DNA of 64,000 nt from Cytophagales bacterium (GCA_025359125.1 JANYHI010000026.1:61197-125196); one strand, 5' to 3'. Shown: positions 1-8,776, counted from the stretch's first letter. Translations and numbers: made by a program. The notes: generated from the sequence alone by a model not told the origin.

Positions 1-1
1 G

Positions 2-97
2 AAAGGAGATTCGGTAAGAGTTGGAGATCCAATTAATATTTGGATTGCACCCAAAGGTTACAAAGAGCCAGAAGAGCCGAATCAAGATAACCTGTAA
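2..97 (+). CDS. C-terminal end of a probable PASTA-domain protein (partial)
   Basis: The frame is open from the first bases to a TAA at 95-97, giving 31 C-terminal residues that contain the stretch GDSVRVGDPINIWIAPKG. A terminal beta-strand of the form 'G..V..GD.I.IW' followed by a short proline/glutamate-rich tail resembles the last PASTA repeat of Bacteroidota PASTA-domain proteins. These are membrane-anchored proteins thought to bind peptidoglycan. The rest of the protein lies outside the window, so the identity rests on one short motif. The next gene starts 7 bases after this stop on the same strand, so the two are probably co-transcribed. It could be another beta-rich envelope protein. 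Confidence 0.45.
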   Translation, partial: KGDSVRVGDPINIWIAPKGYKEPEEPNQDNL

Positions 98-104
98 ATA
101 CTAA

Positions 105-2075
105 ATGCTGAATTTTAAATTCTCATTACGCGCTATTAAAACCGGAAAATTAAAAATTTTAGTTTTCGTAATTCTTTGCATTTCCTTCAGAAGCTTTGGT
201 CAACTGGAAGTTGTTTCTATTTATCGCGATATAGATTCTAAAACGCAGCAAACTAATGCAAGAACAGCCACACTCACCCCAATGGCACTTCCTTTTTGGG
301 ATGATTTCTCTTTTAATAATTCTCCCTATTGGCCAAATGCTACGCTCTGGGAAAATAGCAATTCAGTTTGGGTAAATAGCGGTAGCGGAATTAATCCGCC
401 AACTATAAACGTTGCCACTTTTGATGGCTACGATTCGTTAGGTAAACCTTATGCGACAGATGCATTAGCAAAAGGTGTAGCCGATAAAATGACATCGCGA
501 ACACTTTTATTAGGCGATATTCCTGCAGCAAACCGAAATGCTGTCTTCATTAGTTTCTTTTATCAATACGCTGGCAATGGCGATGCGCCTGAGCCTGGAG
601 ATATTTTTTCACTTTACTTTAAAAACAATGGCGGCCAATGGGAACAAGTTTGGTCGATCGATAACTCAACCCCATTAAGCAAAACAGAATTTAAAGAAAT
701 AAAAATTCCTATTAGAGATACTAAGTTTTTTCATAACAACTTTCAATTCAGGTTTCAAAGTTTTGGAAGGCTCTCCGGCCCCTTCGATGTTTGGAATTTA
801 GATTATGTGTATGTGAGTAATGGGAAGAGCCAGTACGCACCAGTATATGAAGATCACCCAGATCGGGCAGTATCTACTCCATTAACTTCATTGTTCAAAG
901 ATTATTGGGCCATGCCCTTGAGTCATTTTTTTTCAATACCCTACCCTGTTAATCAAGTTAATCCAATTACTATCTTAAATAATCTTCGGCAAGATCAGAC
1001 TCCTGTGCAGGGCGGACAACCAGCCCGATTTACAACTACCGTGACTATTTATTCTAAAAATATCGGAACAAGCTCTACCGCCTTTCTTAATAACAATAGA
1101 CCCGTAATTGGAAATTTATATTTCAATGATCCTAAAACCATTCTATTAAACAGCGATCCATTACCTGACTTAACTTCATTCTCTTCAGAGAAAGATTCAC
1201 TAAACATCAAAATAGATTTCTTATTAATTTCAAATGATAACCTTAAAAAGAGAAAGGAAAATGGTAACGATGTTGGTGACTTCGACACTCTAACTTATAA
1301 AGGAATTGACTTTAGGCTTAATGACATTACCAGCTCTCAAAATATTTTAGCTAACTATTATGCGTATGATGATGGTGTTGCCGAGTATGGAGCAAAAATA
1401 GTTGGCAAAGGAACACAGCTTGCCTATGAGTTTGATATGAAAACCACCAGCTCAGATACGATTGTGGCGGTAGATATTTACTTCCCAAGATTTGGTGACG
1501 ATTCAAATCAAACCATTCAACTATTTCTTGCTAAATCTTTAACAGGAGGTGTTTCCGATTATTTATACCAACAAGATTTTATAGTCCAACGCAATACAAG
1601 AAATAAATTCTGGCGGTTAAAAATCCCATCTGGTATTATTGTGAAAGATAAATTTTATGTTGGCTGGAAACTCAATTCAGAAGCCATTATTCCCGTTGGG
1701 CTTGATGCCAGCAATGATAGCGGCAGCAAAATATTTTACAAAAACCCTAACTCTGATACGTGGGTGCAAAATACCAATATAAAAGGGAGCTTAATGATTC
1801 GCCCGAGGTTTGGAAAGCCACAAAATGTTACAACCAATATTTTAGGTGCCAAAGAAATTTTCTTATACCCCAATCCTACCAATGGAACTTTCTATCTGCC
1901 AGCAGATGCTGAACAAATTCAGTTAGTAGATCTTACAGGAAAAGAATTTAACTTCAATTTGCAGCACCAATTAGACTCAAAACAAATTACTATGTCAAAT
2001 CCAGTGATGGGGGTTTTCTTGGTTCGCTATTTTACCAATCAATGGATCACACAAAAAATTATGGTGCTGCCGTAG
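105..2075 (+). CDS. secreted T9SS type A sorting domain protein
   Basis: A 656-residue secreted protein of unknown activity. A hydrophobic N-terminal segment (about residues 17-33, ending SFRSFGQ) is a Sec signal peptide. The last ~75 residues start with FLYPNPTNGTFYL and end with a strand and KIMVLP, the form of a type A T9SS C-terminal sorting domain, so export across the outer membrane and surface attachment or release are inferred. The N-terminal part (LPFWDDFS, later INVATFDGYDSLG) is the start shared by a conserved Bacteroidota secreted family with a jelly-roll-like first domain. No catalytic motif was recognised. The 3' end overlaps the convergent M50 protease gene by 17 bases. The start is 7 bases after the preceding stop, which suggests one transcript. 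Confidence 0.85.
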   Translation: MLNFKFSLRAIKTGKLKILVFVILCISFRSFGQLEVVSIYRDIDSKTQQTNARTATLTPMALPFWDDFSFNNSPYWPNATLWENSNSVWVNSGSGINPPTINVATFDGYDSLGKPYATDALAKGVADKMTSRTLLLGDIPAANRNAVFISFFYQYAGNGDAPEPGDIFSLYFKNNGGQWEQVWSIDNSTPLSKTEFKEIKIPIRDTKFFHNNFQFRFQSFGRLSGPFDVWNLDYVYVSNGKSQYAPVYEDHPDRAVSTPLTSLFKDYWAMPLSHFFSIPYPVNQVNPITILNNLRQDQTPVQGGQPARFTTTVTIYSKNIGTSSTAFLNNNRPVIGNLYFNDPKTILLNSDPLPDLTSFSSEKDSLNIKIDFLLISNDNLKKRKENGNDVGDFDTLTYKGIDFRLNDITSSQNILANYYAYDDGVAEYGAKIVGKGTQLAYEFDMKTTSSDTIVAVDIYFPRFGDDSNQTIQLFLAKSLTGGVSDYLYQQDFIVQRNTRNKFWRLKIPSGIIVKDKFYVGWKLNSEAIIPVGLDASNDSGSKIFYKNPNSDTWVQNTNIKGSLMIRPRFGKPQNVTTNILGAKEIFLYPNPTNGTFYLPADAEQIQLVDLTGKEFNFNLQHQLDSKQITMSNPVMGVFLVRYFTNQWITQKIMVLP

Positions 2076-3231
2076 CGTGTTCAATCAATATAATTGGATC
2101 GGGTGTAAAGCAAATTGCAAAAATAGCGAGTGCTATCCAGCCTAAAATAATTCTACTCTGTGTCAATGGTTCTTCTATCTCACTGGGTGGATGTTCAATC
2201 CCTATAAATCTTCCGATAATAAAGGAAAAGAAAAGCCAGCCGGGATATCCTTGAATAGAAGGAAATAAATACGCAACGCCATATTGCAACGTGAAGATGA
2301 ATAGTGCAATCAATAAATTATCTCGCAACGATAATTTTAATCCACGAAGTGCCAAAAATAAAAATCCTACAAAAAGGGGAATTTCATAAATTAATTTATC
2401 GTTTGGCTCGGTGGGGCGGATGTAACCTAATCCTGCATAAAAAAGAAAGGCTAAAAAAATAGCTGAAGCAATAAGCTTGTGAGGTTTAAAACCAACTAAT
2501 CCGTAGAGCACATGGCCGCCATCCAATTGGCCGACTGGCAACAAATTAATGCTGGTAAACACCAACGATAGAAATCCGGCAAATAAAAATGGATAGTGAA
2601 TAATCTCGTGCATGTTGGGCATTCTGCTTGGATCGGCTACAAAATTTTCAAAAAATAAAAAGAAAAGATTCTTACCGATGATAACATCTACCGAGCCGGG
2701 AGGCATAAACTCATTGCTATAAACATAGTTGGCATAATCAAGTCCAAATTTTTCATATTCAGGATGAAACTGAAAAATATATTCGGGAGGTGGCAAGTGT
2801 GTGAATCCGTAAATTAAAAATCCAACGGCCACTGCAAATCCTGCCAAAGGCCCAGCAATACCAATGTCAAAATTTTGTTGTGTAGATCGTATCGGGCTTT
2901 TTATTCTGATCAATGCCCCCAATGTGCCAAACATAAGTCCAATGGGGGGCAGTGGGATATAATACGGTAACGTGGTTTTTACGCGATAGTACAAGGCCGT
3001 AAAATAATGTCCAAATTCATGAGCCGTTAGAATTAGAAGAAAGCAAAGTGAATACGGAAGCCCCGAATAAAAATCGGATAAAGTATAATGATCATTAAAA
3101 AAAACACCCTGCTCTGTAAAAGCCAATAGTGATTTTCCGCTTGTCCACTCGGCACCTGCCAGAGTGGTAGTAACAAGGGTAACTAAAAATAAGCTGGAAT
3201 GAATTAAATAACTCTTAACGCTTTGGTTCAT
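2059..3231 (-). CDS. site-2 protease family (peptidase M50) membrane metalloprotease
   Basis: A 390-residue polytopic membrane protein. The zinc-binding motif HEFGH is at residues 71-75 within a hydrophobic helix, and the second zinc-ligand motif NLLPVGQLDGGH is at 229-240 with Asp237. Both are diagnostic of M50 intramembrane proteases, which cut transmembrane substrates, often anti-sigma factors. No PDZ domain is evident, and a hydrophilic loop of roughly 55 residues separates helices before the second motif. The C-terminal part adds several more membrane segments. Its start overlaps the end of the HAD gene by 17 bases, so the two are probably co-transcribed. The substrate is unknown; the only ECF sigma gene in the window is 24 kb away and need not be related. 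Confidence 0.9.
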   Translation of the reverse strand: MNQSVKSYLIHSSLFLVTLVTTTLAGAEWTSGKSLLAFTEQGVFFNDHYTLSDFYSGLPYSLCFLLILTAHEFGHYFTALYYRVKTTLPYYIPLPPIGLMFGTLGALIRIKSPIRSTQQNFDIGIAGPLAGFAVAVGFLIYGFTHLPPPEYIFQFHPEYEKFGLDYANYVYSNEFMPPGSVDVIIGKNLFFLFFENFVADPSRMPNMHEIIHYPFLFAGFLSLVFTSINLLPVGQLDGGHVLYGLVGFKPHKLIASAIFLAFLFYAGLGYIRPTEPNDKLIYEIPLFVGFLFLALRGLKLSLRDNLLIALFIFTLQYGVAYLFPSIQGYPGWLFFSFIIGRFIGIEHPPSEIEEPLTQSRIILGWIALAIFAICFTPDPIILIEHATAAP

Positions 3232-3850
3232 CGAATAATGTAAAAATTAAATCAGGATGCTGCACGTGATACGTTTTAATGCCTAGCTTTTCTGCGCCTT
3301 GCAAGTTAGAGAGGTTATCGTCTAAAAAAAGTGTTTCGTCTGCTTTCAAAGAGTTTTGGCAAAGAACATATTCGAAAATCTCAATTTCAGGTTTTCGCAT
3401 TTTAATCAAATGAGAGTAATAAGCTTTTTCAAAAAGGTGATCGAGAGAAGGAAACGGAAATGAGTTTGAAACAATTTTGTTAAAGCATTGAAGATGAATA
3501 TGATTAGTATTGCTTAGCAAGAATATTCTGAATTTCGATCCAACCGATTTAAGCAATTCAATTCGCTGAATTGGTAAATCAAGCAGCATGGCATTCCAAG
3601 CAAAGTCTATTTCTATATCCGGTAAGCTGATGGCTAGAAATCGTTTAAGTTGTTCTCTGAAATCTTGGTCATTTATTTCACCGCGTTCATATTCATTAAA
3701 AAATGGCAAAGAAGGAGCCTCTCTCTTTAAGACATCAATTGGTCGATGACTCAAATACGCAAACTGAGAATAGGTTAGATCTGTATCGAGATTAAGAATT
3801 ACCCCTCCTAAGTCAAATAGTATATTCTTTATTTCTGGAGAGATGGGCAC
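3215..3850 (-). CDS. HAD family hydrolase (subfamily IA phosphatase)
   Basis: A 211-residue cytosolic phosphatase of the haloacid dehalogenase superfamily. Motif I is FDLGGVILNLD with nucleophile Asp13; the usual second Asp is Gly, as in YihX-type subfamily IA enzymes. Motif II is the LLSNTNH stretch, the motif III lysine lies in KMRKPE, and motif IV is FLDDNLSNLQGA. The helical cap after motif I is the YihX-like C1 type. Relatives dephosphorylate small sugar phosphates such as glucose-1-phosphate, but the substrate cannot be read from sequence. It is the first gene of a two-gene unit with the M50 protease (17-base overlap). The tRNA gene lies just upstream on the same strand. Confidence 0.85.
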   Translation of the reverse strand: MPISPEIKNILFDLGGVILNLDTDLTYSQFAYLSHRPIDVLKREAPSLPFFNEYERGEINDQDFREQLKRFLAISLPDIEIDFAWNAMLLDLPIQRIELLKSVGSKFRIFLLSNTNHIHLQCFNKIVSNSFPFPSLDHLFEKAYYSHLIKMRKPEIEIFEYVLCQNSLKADETLFLDDNLSNLQGAEKLGIKTYHVQHPDLIFTLFDEPKR

Positions 3851-3878
3851 AGTGGGCCGATTGAAAATATAAAAAAAG

Positions 3879-3952
3879 TGGGCCCTGCTGGGAACGATCC
3901 AGCGACCCTCAGATTATGAGTCTGATGCTCTAACCAGCTGAGCTAAGGGCCC
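3879..3952 (-). tRNA. tRNA with CAU anticodon (Met elongator or Ile2)
   Basis: Read on the minus strand the 74 bases fold as a full cloverleaf. The acceptor stem is GGGCCCT/AGGGCCC, the D arm is GCTC/GAGC, the anticodon stem is TCAGA/TCTGA with loop CTCATAA (anticodon CAT), the variable loop is GGGTC, and the T stem is GCTGG/CCAGC. The discriminator is A and CCA is not encoded. A CAU anticodon outside the initiator fits elongator Met or the lysidine-modified Ile2. C4:G69 and C5:G68 and the T-arm resemble Ile2 (TilS substrate), but I cannot settle this. The T loop reads ATCGTTC, so canonical T54/A58 appears as A54/T58. Confidence 0.93.
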
Positions 3953-4057
3953 TTTCTTGTAATGTTGCCTACGAAACGAGTGCAATATTAATGCTTGTGT
4001 CGGTATCCGACAAACTTATCCGTTATCAAATAATCAGAAAAGAGGAGTGGAACTCTT

Positions 4058-4693
4058 CTAATTAAAATTCCTACTTCCGTTGGTCTGAAAAACATATCGA
4101 AAAGTATAATACCGATCGAAATCTACCTGAATATTCGGGCTAGGTGGAGAATTCTTATAAAAATTTAGAATCTCCATCTTCACAAACCTATTATCCGCGG
4201 TTCTAATCACTAATACTTTATTAGGTATAGCCGAGTAAAAAACATTAAATGCATACCACCCTTCGTTTACAGCATCTGGAATAGCGTAAGTAGGCTTATT
4301 GGCTACAAGAGAATCTAAATCGTAGCCGTCTTGAGGTGCATTTTGCAAATCATTAAAAGAAGTGCTCAACACAATCGCTCCGCCTGATCCCTTGCGTTGT
4401 GGTCCACCGTTAACAATTATAGTAGTGCCCCTAAAGCCAACATCCCATTTAGTGGTAAGGCTGTCGGTATTGGCAACTATTTGCCCATATCTAAAACTAA
4501 AAAACCTAAAATGACCCGTAGTGCCAAGTGCTTTGCCTTGGGTGTTTCGAGTAATTCCGGCATCAGCATTTAAATTAGAATAGGTAATGGGTAGCAAAGA
4601 AACAGATGATGGATCGTTGTTAGTACATTGAACGCAAAAGAAGAAAACAAGAAGAAGCGGTAAAGTAAGTCTACACATACTAACTAGTAGCAT
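4058..4693 (-). CDS. HmuY-like exported protein
   Basis: A 211-residue exported protein. The N-terminus has a strong hydrophobic segment ending in FFFCVQC; Cys23 could be lipidated, although the residues before it make a poor lipobox. The core contains the HmuY-family signature region: FRYGQIVANTDSLTTKWDVG followed by a glycine-rich strand, a later GWYAFNV stretch, and VLVIRTADNRFVKMEI. HmuY proteins of Bacteroidota are outer-membrane haemophores that pass haem to a TonB receptor. No TonB receptor or other haem gene is next to it, so haem binding is a family-based inference; many HmuY-family members have not been tested. It stands alone between the tRNA and the divergent AraC gene. Confidence 0.75.
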   Translation of the reverse strand: MLLVSMCRLTLPLLLVFFFCVQCTNNDPSSVSLLPITYSNLNADAGITRNTQGKALGTTGHFRFFSFRYGQIVANTDSLTTKWDVGFRGTTIIVNGGPQRKGSGGAIVLSTSFNDLQNAPQDGYDLDSLVANKPTYAIPDAVNEGWYAFNVFYSAIPNKVLVIRTADNRFVKMEILNFYKNSPPSPNIQVDFDRYYTFRYVFQTNGSRNFN

Positions 4694-4816
4694 TCTAAAT
4701 TATCACTAACAAAGGTAATTAGTATTGTGAGTGGGCTATTAATTTCCCTAGGAATATTTTAATAGTGTTTCTCCACAGCGACTATTACAAGAAGCGGAGT
4801 TGCAAACTGAATTAGG

Positions 4817-4824
4817 TATTTTTG
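4817..4824 (+). promoter_or_regulatory. candidate Bacteroidota -7 promoter element
   Basis: TATTTTTG at 4817-4824 matches the Bacteroidota -7 consensus TAnnTTTG. The nearest upstream TTG (4800-4802) is only 14 bases away, shorter than the usual 19-21, so support is partial. If real, transcription would begin near 4831. That would leave the upstream ATG at 4822 untranscribed and favour the AraC start at 4867. Confidence 0.3.
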
Positions 4825-4866
4825 TGTTATTGTCTTGCTAAAAGACGATGCTATATTGGATTAACC

Positions 4867-5769
4867 ATGAACACACCTTATCAACCATCTAATCCTGATC
4901 AAAAAGTTGAGAAAGGAGTTTTAAATTCTCTTTTCGAAAAAGAAGATCAATCACTGCTCTTCTCAGAAAATAATGGAAAAGAAAAAGCACAATTAGAAAG
5001 CATAATCAGGAAAGGAATCATCCATTTTTATTTTTGCATAGACGGCACGGCAACATTCGCATTTGAGCCACACTATAGCAGAGAAATTATAAAAGGCAAA
5101 AATTACTTTTTCTATAACCCTGACAAAGATTTGCCCTTTAGTTTGACTTTGGCACCCGACACAAAAATGGTTTTCATGACCATCTCGCTAGAAAGTTTGC
5201 ACAAACTATTTGTTCATGATGCTCTCCCTCTTTTAAATCCAGAAAACAGTAATCGTAAATTTTATGATGAGCGAGACATACCACCTATGTTGCTGTTGGT
5301 GCTAAATCAGCTACTAAGTATTCAATTAAGCGAAAGTGCTCAAAAATTATTTTATCAGGGAAAATTTTATGAGCTGTTGAGCTTATACTTCTCTAATCGG
5401 CTGCCCAACACAGAAACCTGCCCTTTTTTAAATGATGAAGAAACAGTTCGTAAAATAAAGACAGTAAAAGAATATTTGTTAAAAAATCTAGAGGCGCCCC
5501 CAGGATTAAAGGAGCTTGCAAAAATTGCCGGGCTCAACGAATACCAACTTAAAATGGGATTCAAAGAGATTTATGGCAATACTGTGTATGGATTTTTACT
5601 AGATCACAAATTAGATAATGCACGCATTCTGTTAGATTCAGCGAAGCATCAAGTAAACGAAGTGGCCTATCAAATTGGTTACACCAACCCCAGTCATTTC
5701 ATTGCAGCTTTCAAAAAGAAATTCGGAATTACTCCTAAAAAATATTTAATGAAAAATTTAGTGAGGTGA
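4867..5769 (+). CDS. AraC family transcriptional regulator
   Basis: A 300-residue regulator. The C-terminal ~100 residues carry the two helix-turn-helix units of AraC proteins: LKELAKIAGLNEYQLKMGFK, then a linker helix, then VNEVAYQIGYTNPSHFIAAF and FKKKFGITPKKYL. The N-terminal ~190 residues form a cupin-like or otherwise undefined sensing region (contains FYFCIDGTATFAFEP). The open frame extends to 4822, but I chose ATG 4867 because the first 15 codons are cysteine- and arginine-rich and overlap a promoter-like element. It is convergent with, and 6 bases from, the ABC permease gene. The target is unknown; the divergent HmuY-like gene is the nearest candidate. Confidence 0.88.
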   Translation: MNTPYQPSNPDQKVEKGVLNSLFEKEDQSLLFSENNGKEKAQLESIIRKGIIHFYFCIDGTATFAFEPHYSREIIKGKNYFFYNPDKDLPFSLTLAPDTKMVFMTISLESLHKLFVHDALPLLNPENSNRKFYDERDIPPMLLLVLNQLLSIQLSESAQKLFYQGKFYELLSLYFSNRLPNTETCPFLNDEETVRKIKTVKEYLLKNLEAPPGLKELAKIAGLNEYQLKMGFKEIYGNTVYGFLLDHKLDNARILLDSAKHQVNEVAYQIGYTNPSHFIAAFKKKFGITPKKYLMKNLVR

Positions 5770-5775
5770 GTATAC

Positions 5776-7011
5776 TTACTCGAATCTCAATGACTCAATT
5801 GGGTCTAGCCGCGAAGCTTTACTGGCAGGATACCATCCTGAAAATAAGCCAACGGCAACACATATCAGCATCCCCACTAACATCCAAAGCCACGGCACTA
5901 CGAAAGCTTCAATACCAATGGCTCGTGAAATTAAATTACCAATTAATATCCCCATAATAACGCCTCCAATTCCACCGAGTAAGCACACAACTATTGCCTC
6001 AATAACAAATTGCTGGCGAATGCGCAGTGGTGTTGCACCCAATGCTTTCCTCACTCCTACTTCGCGTGTGCGTTCTGTAACCGATACTAACATAATATTC
6101 ATTAGCGCAATAGAAGCACCCAATAAAGTGATGAAGCCAACCCCAAATCCGCCAAAGCGCAAGCCAGAAGTGATCGACTCTAATTCTTGTGCTAATGATT
6201 CGCTCTTCTCTAACTCAAATGAGCTTTCTTCCGCTACTTTATCGTCACGAATTTTTCGCATTAGTCCTGTCGCTTCGCCCATCGCATAATCCATTTGATT
6301 AGGATCAGAAATTCCAATAGTCAATCGGTAATTTAGTCCTTGTCCGGATGCCATTTGATTTGCAACAATAACAGGGATGAGAACCATATTGTCGAAATTA
6401 TTCTCTGATAGTTCTCCTTTCTCCTTTAACAACCCCACCACTTTAAATTGGGTGCCTTTAAAAGATATTTCTGTGTTAATTGGATTCTTGTTTTCGCCAT
6501 AAAGAGTTTTGGCCAATTTATTGCCAATAACTGCCACCTTGGAACCATACTGAATTTCGAAGCGAGAAAAATTACGACCTTCCTCTATATTCAATCCTTT
6601 AATGGCCAGATAATCTTCATTTACTCCGGTCACGTTTACATTAGGATTAGTTTTTTCAGAACCATGTTTAATCTCTGCCAGAATAGTAAGCCGCGCAGAT
6701 AAACTTATGCTGGCAGGATAATTAAATTGCTCGATAAAAGCCTGCGTTTCTTTTAACATTAACGGAGGAAAGACTTTTTCTTTAACCCCTTCTTGTGCAG
6801 TACCTCTGTTAAACTTTGATGTAATATCAAATGTATTAGCACCCAATGATGAAAGGCTTTCTGAAACAGAATATTCGATGCCATCTATGGCCGTAAGAAT
6901 GCCAACTAAAGAGGTAATGCCAATGGCCACAATAAGGGCAGTTAAAACCGAACGAAGCATGTTTGCCTTTACTGATCGCAAACCTTCTTTAATATTTTCA
7001 ACGAAATTCAT
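5776..7011 (-). CDS. ABC transporter permease, MacB/FtsX type
   Basis: A 411-residue inner-membrane permease with the classic four-helix MacB layout. There is one helix near residues 20-45 (TALIVAIGITSLVGILTAID), a periplasmic core domain of about 230 residues, then three helices beginning near 285 (FGVGFITLLGASIALMNIML). The cytoplasmic coupling stretch RTREVGVRKALGATPLRIRQ between helices 2 and 3 is highly typical. Relatives transmit ATP hydrolysis to the periplasm for lipoprotein, peptide or macrolide export. No ATPase or membrane-fusion gene is adjacent, so its ATPase must be encoded elsewhere, which is common for scattered Bacteroidota MacB permeases. The substrate is unknown. Confidence 0.9.
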   Translation of the reverse strand: MNFVENIKEGLRSVKANMLRSVLTALIVAIGITSLVGILTAIDGIEYSVSESLSSLGANTFDITSKFNRGTAQEGVKEKVFPPLMLKETQAFIEQFNYPASISLSARLTILAEIKHGSEKTNPNVNVTGVNEDYLAIKGLNIEEGRNFSRFEIQYGSKVAVIGNKLAKTLYGENKNPINTEISFKGTQFKVVGLLKEKGELSENNFDNMVLIPVIVANQMASGQGLNYRLTIGISDPNQMDYAMGEATGLMRKIRDDKVAEESSFELEKSESLAQELESITSGLRFGGFGVGFITLLGASIALMNIMLVSVTERTREVGVRKALGATPLRIRQQFVIEAIVVCLLGGIGGVIMGILIGNLISRAIGIEAFVVPWLWMLVGMLICVAVGLFSGWYPASKASRLDPIESLRFE

Positions 7012-7121
7012 ACCTTTTTATTTTCAGTAGTGGATGGTTCACCAAATTTATATCTTTAACAATTCTTACGCGTAGACTACCAAGGTATTAATTTGTTACA
7101 GTAAAATAGCTTGATTTAACG

Positions 7122-8378
7122 ATGAGGGGCAAGATTTTGTTATTCTTTTTATTGGCGTGCCAAGGCGCAATGGCCAATTACATATTTATACCCATGGATG
7201 ATAGGCAAAGCAATCATTTGAAAGCATACGGCATAGCTTATTGGGTTCTTAAAATGGATATGGAAGTTGACTGGTTGCTGAATTACAGAGGCGGCAGCTT
7301 TATGTGTAAGTATCATCCCAAAATTCAAAATGAATTGGTGGTAAGAGGTGTAGGGTACGATATCATTTCAGATGCTCAAGCAAACTCCATTATCGCAGAA
7401 ATAGCAAGCCCGGCAGCTAATTACGATATCATGAAGTTAGAAAAATATCCGCGCATTGCAGTGTACTCTCCTAAATCAAAACAGCCGTGGGATGATGCCG
7501 TTACACTCGTTCTATCTTATGCAGAAATACCCTATACTGTTATTTTTGATGATGAAGTATTAGATGGCGAATTAGCAACGTACGATTGGCTACATCTTCA
7601 TCACGAAGATTTTACAGGACAATACGGAAAATTTTATAGCAATTATGCCAACATGCCGTGGTATATCGATCAGGTGAAAGAAGCGGAAGGAACCGCTAGA
7701 AAGTACGGATTTCATAAAGTATCTCAACTTAAACTTTCGGTGGCCAAACGGATAAAAGAATTTGTAGGTGGTGGTGGTTTCTTATTTGCGATGTGCTCTG
7801 CAACCGACTCGTACGATATTGCCTTGGCTGCCGATGGAATTGACATTTGCGAACGCATGTATGATGGAGATGCTGCCGACCCGCAGGCACAAGAAAAACT
7901 AAACTTCTCAAACACATTTGCTTTTACGGATTTTCGCTTATCGCGAGATCCTTATCAATACGAATTTTCTGATATAGACAATAACGCACCTGAAAGAGGC
8001 TTGCGACAAGACAATGATTATTTTAATCTCTTTCAATTTTCTGCCAAGTGGGATCCGATACCCAGCATGCTTACCCAAAATCATTCGCGTGTTGTAAAAG
8101 GATTTTATGGCCAGACAACCGGATTTAAAAAACAATTAGTAAAACCCGATGTTACCATCATGGGAGAAAATAAAGATATTAAAGAAGCAAAATATTTGCA
8201 CGGAGTTTTGGGTAAAGGCTTTTGGACATTTTATGGAGGGCACGACCCCGAAGATTATCAACACACCGTTGGCGAAGAACCCACCGATTTAAATTTACAT
8301 CCAACTTCTCCGGGTTATAGGCTTATATTAAATAATATTCTCTTTCCGGCAGCGAAAAAGAAAAAGCAAAAGACCTAA
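7122..8378 (+). CDS. conserved secreted Bacteroidota protein (often labelled 'asparagine synthetase B')
   Basis: A 418-residue protein with a Sec signal peptide (residues 1-18, LLFFLLACQGAMA). I recognise the family from stretches such as LKAYGIAYWVLKMDMEVDWL, NYRGGSF, DWLHLHHEDFTGQYGKFY, LFAMCSATDSYDIALAADG and FWTFYGGHDPEDYQH. Database entries often call it asparagine synthetase B, but there is no N-terminal catalytic Cys2, no class II glutamine amidotransferase domain and no PP-loop, and it is exported. The conserved His/Asp/Glu clusters and the class I amidotransferase-like mix of motifs (GGGFLFAMC, a late GGHDPE) suggest a periplasmic fold of unknown activity. The C-terminus ends in a lysine-rich tail. 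The next gene starts 15 bases downstream. Confidence 0.8.
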   Translation: MRGKILLFFLLACQGAMANYIFIPMDDRQSNHLKAYGIAYWVLKMDMEVDWLLNYRGGSFMCKYHPKIQNELVVRGVGYDIISDAQANSIIAEIASPAANYDIMKLEKYPRIAVYSPKSKQPWDDAVTLVLSYAEIPYTVIFDDEVLDGELATYDWLHLHHEDFTGQYGKFYSNYANMPWYIDQVKEAEGTARKYGFHKVSQLKLSVAKRIKEFVGGGGFLFAMCSATDSYDIALAADGIDICERMYDGDAADPQAQEKLNFSNTFAFTDFRLSRDPYQYEFSDIDNNAPERGLRQDNDYFNLFQFSAKWDPIPSMLTQNHSRVVKGFYGQTTGFKKQLVKPDVTIMGENKDIKEAKYLHGVLGKGFWTFYGGHDPEDYQHTVGEEPTDLNLHPTSPGYRLILNNILFPAAKKKKQKT

Positions 8379-8392
8379 TTGTAAATTAAAAT

Positions 8393-8776
8393 ATGAAAGC
8401 CTTTCTTACCGTTTTCTGGGTTTGCTTGTTATTATCATGTAAATCTCAGTCCGTAAAAAAAACAGAATCTAATCCTCTCAAAAATATTTTTGAATTGGTT
8501 GGTAAAGACGCTGAGCAACTTCTGAATCCATCGGGCAAATACAAATTATACATTCAGAAAAAAAACGAAAATTTTCCAAGTCGTTTAGTAACTGCCGCAG
8601 TTGTTGACACGAAAACAAATCTAGTTATATGGAAAGGTAGATTTGTGCCCGGTTACATTAAATGGATCGGTGAAACTAATCTTGAGATTCTTGATATACC
8701 AGGAATGATAAAATCTGATCAGAGTTTATCATTCTATAAAAAAGTTATTGACATAGACCCAATAAAAAAATTATGA
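8393..8776 (+). CDS. small hypothetical lipoprotein
   Basis: A 127-residue protein. The N-terminus MKAFLTVFWVCLLLSC has a good lipobox (LLSC, Cys16), so it should be a lipoprotein. The mature part includes GKYKLYIQKKNENFPSRLV and VIWKGRFVPGYIKW, a compact beta-rich domain I do not recognise. Its stop codon (TGA 8774-8776) overlaps the ATG of the next gene (8773) in an ATGA, so translation of the large T9SS protein is probably coupled to it. A partner or accessory role for that protein is an inference from coupling only. Confidence 0.75.
   Translation: MKAFLTVFWVCLLLSCKSQSVKKTESNPLKNIFELVGKDAEQLLNPSGKYKLYIQKKNENFPSRLVTAAVVDTKTNLVIWKGRFVPGYIKWIGETNLEILDIPGMIKSDQSLSFYKKVIDIDPIKKL

Noticed and set aside
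4822..4866. Upstream ATG (4822) as the AraC start
   Set aside because: The 15 extra residues are Cys/Arg-rich, and the ATG overlaps a promoter-like TATTTTTG.
7122..8378. Asparagine synthetase function
   Set aside because: Neither the glutaminase nor the synthetase domain is present and the protein is exported.
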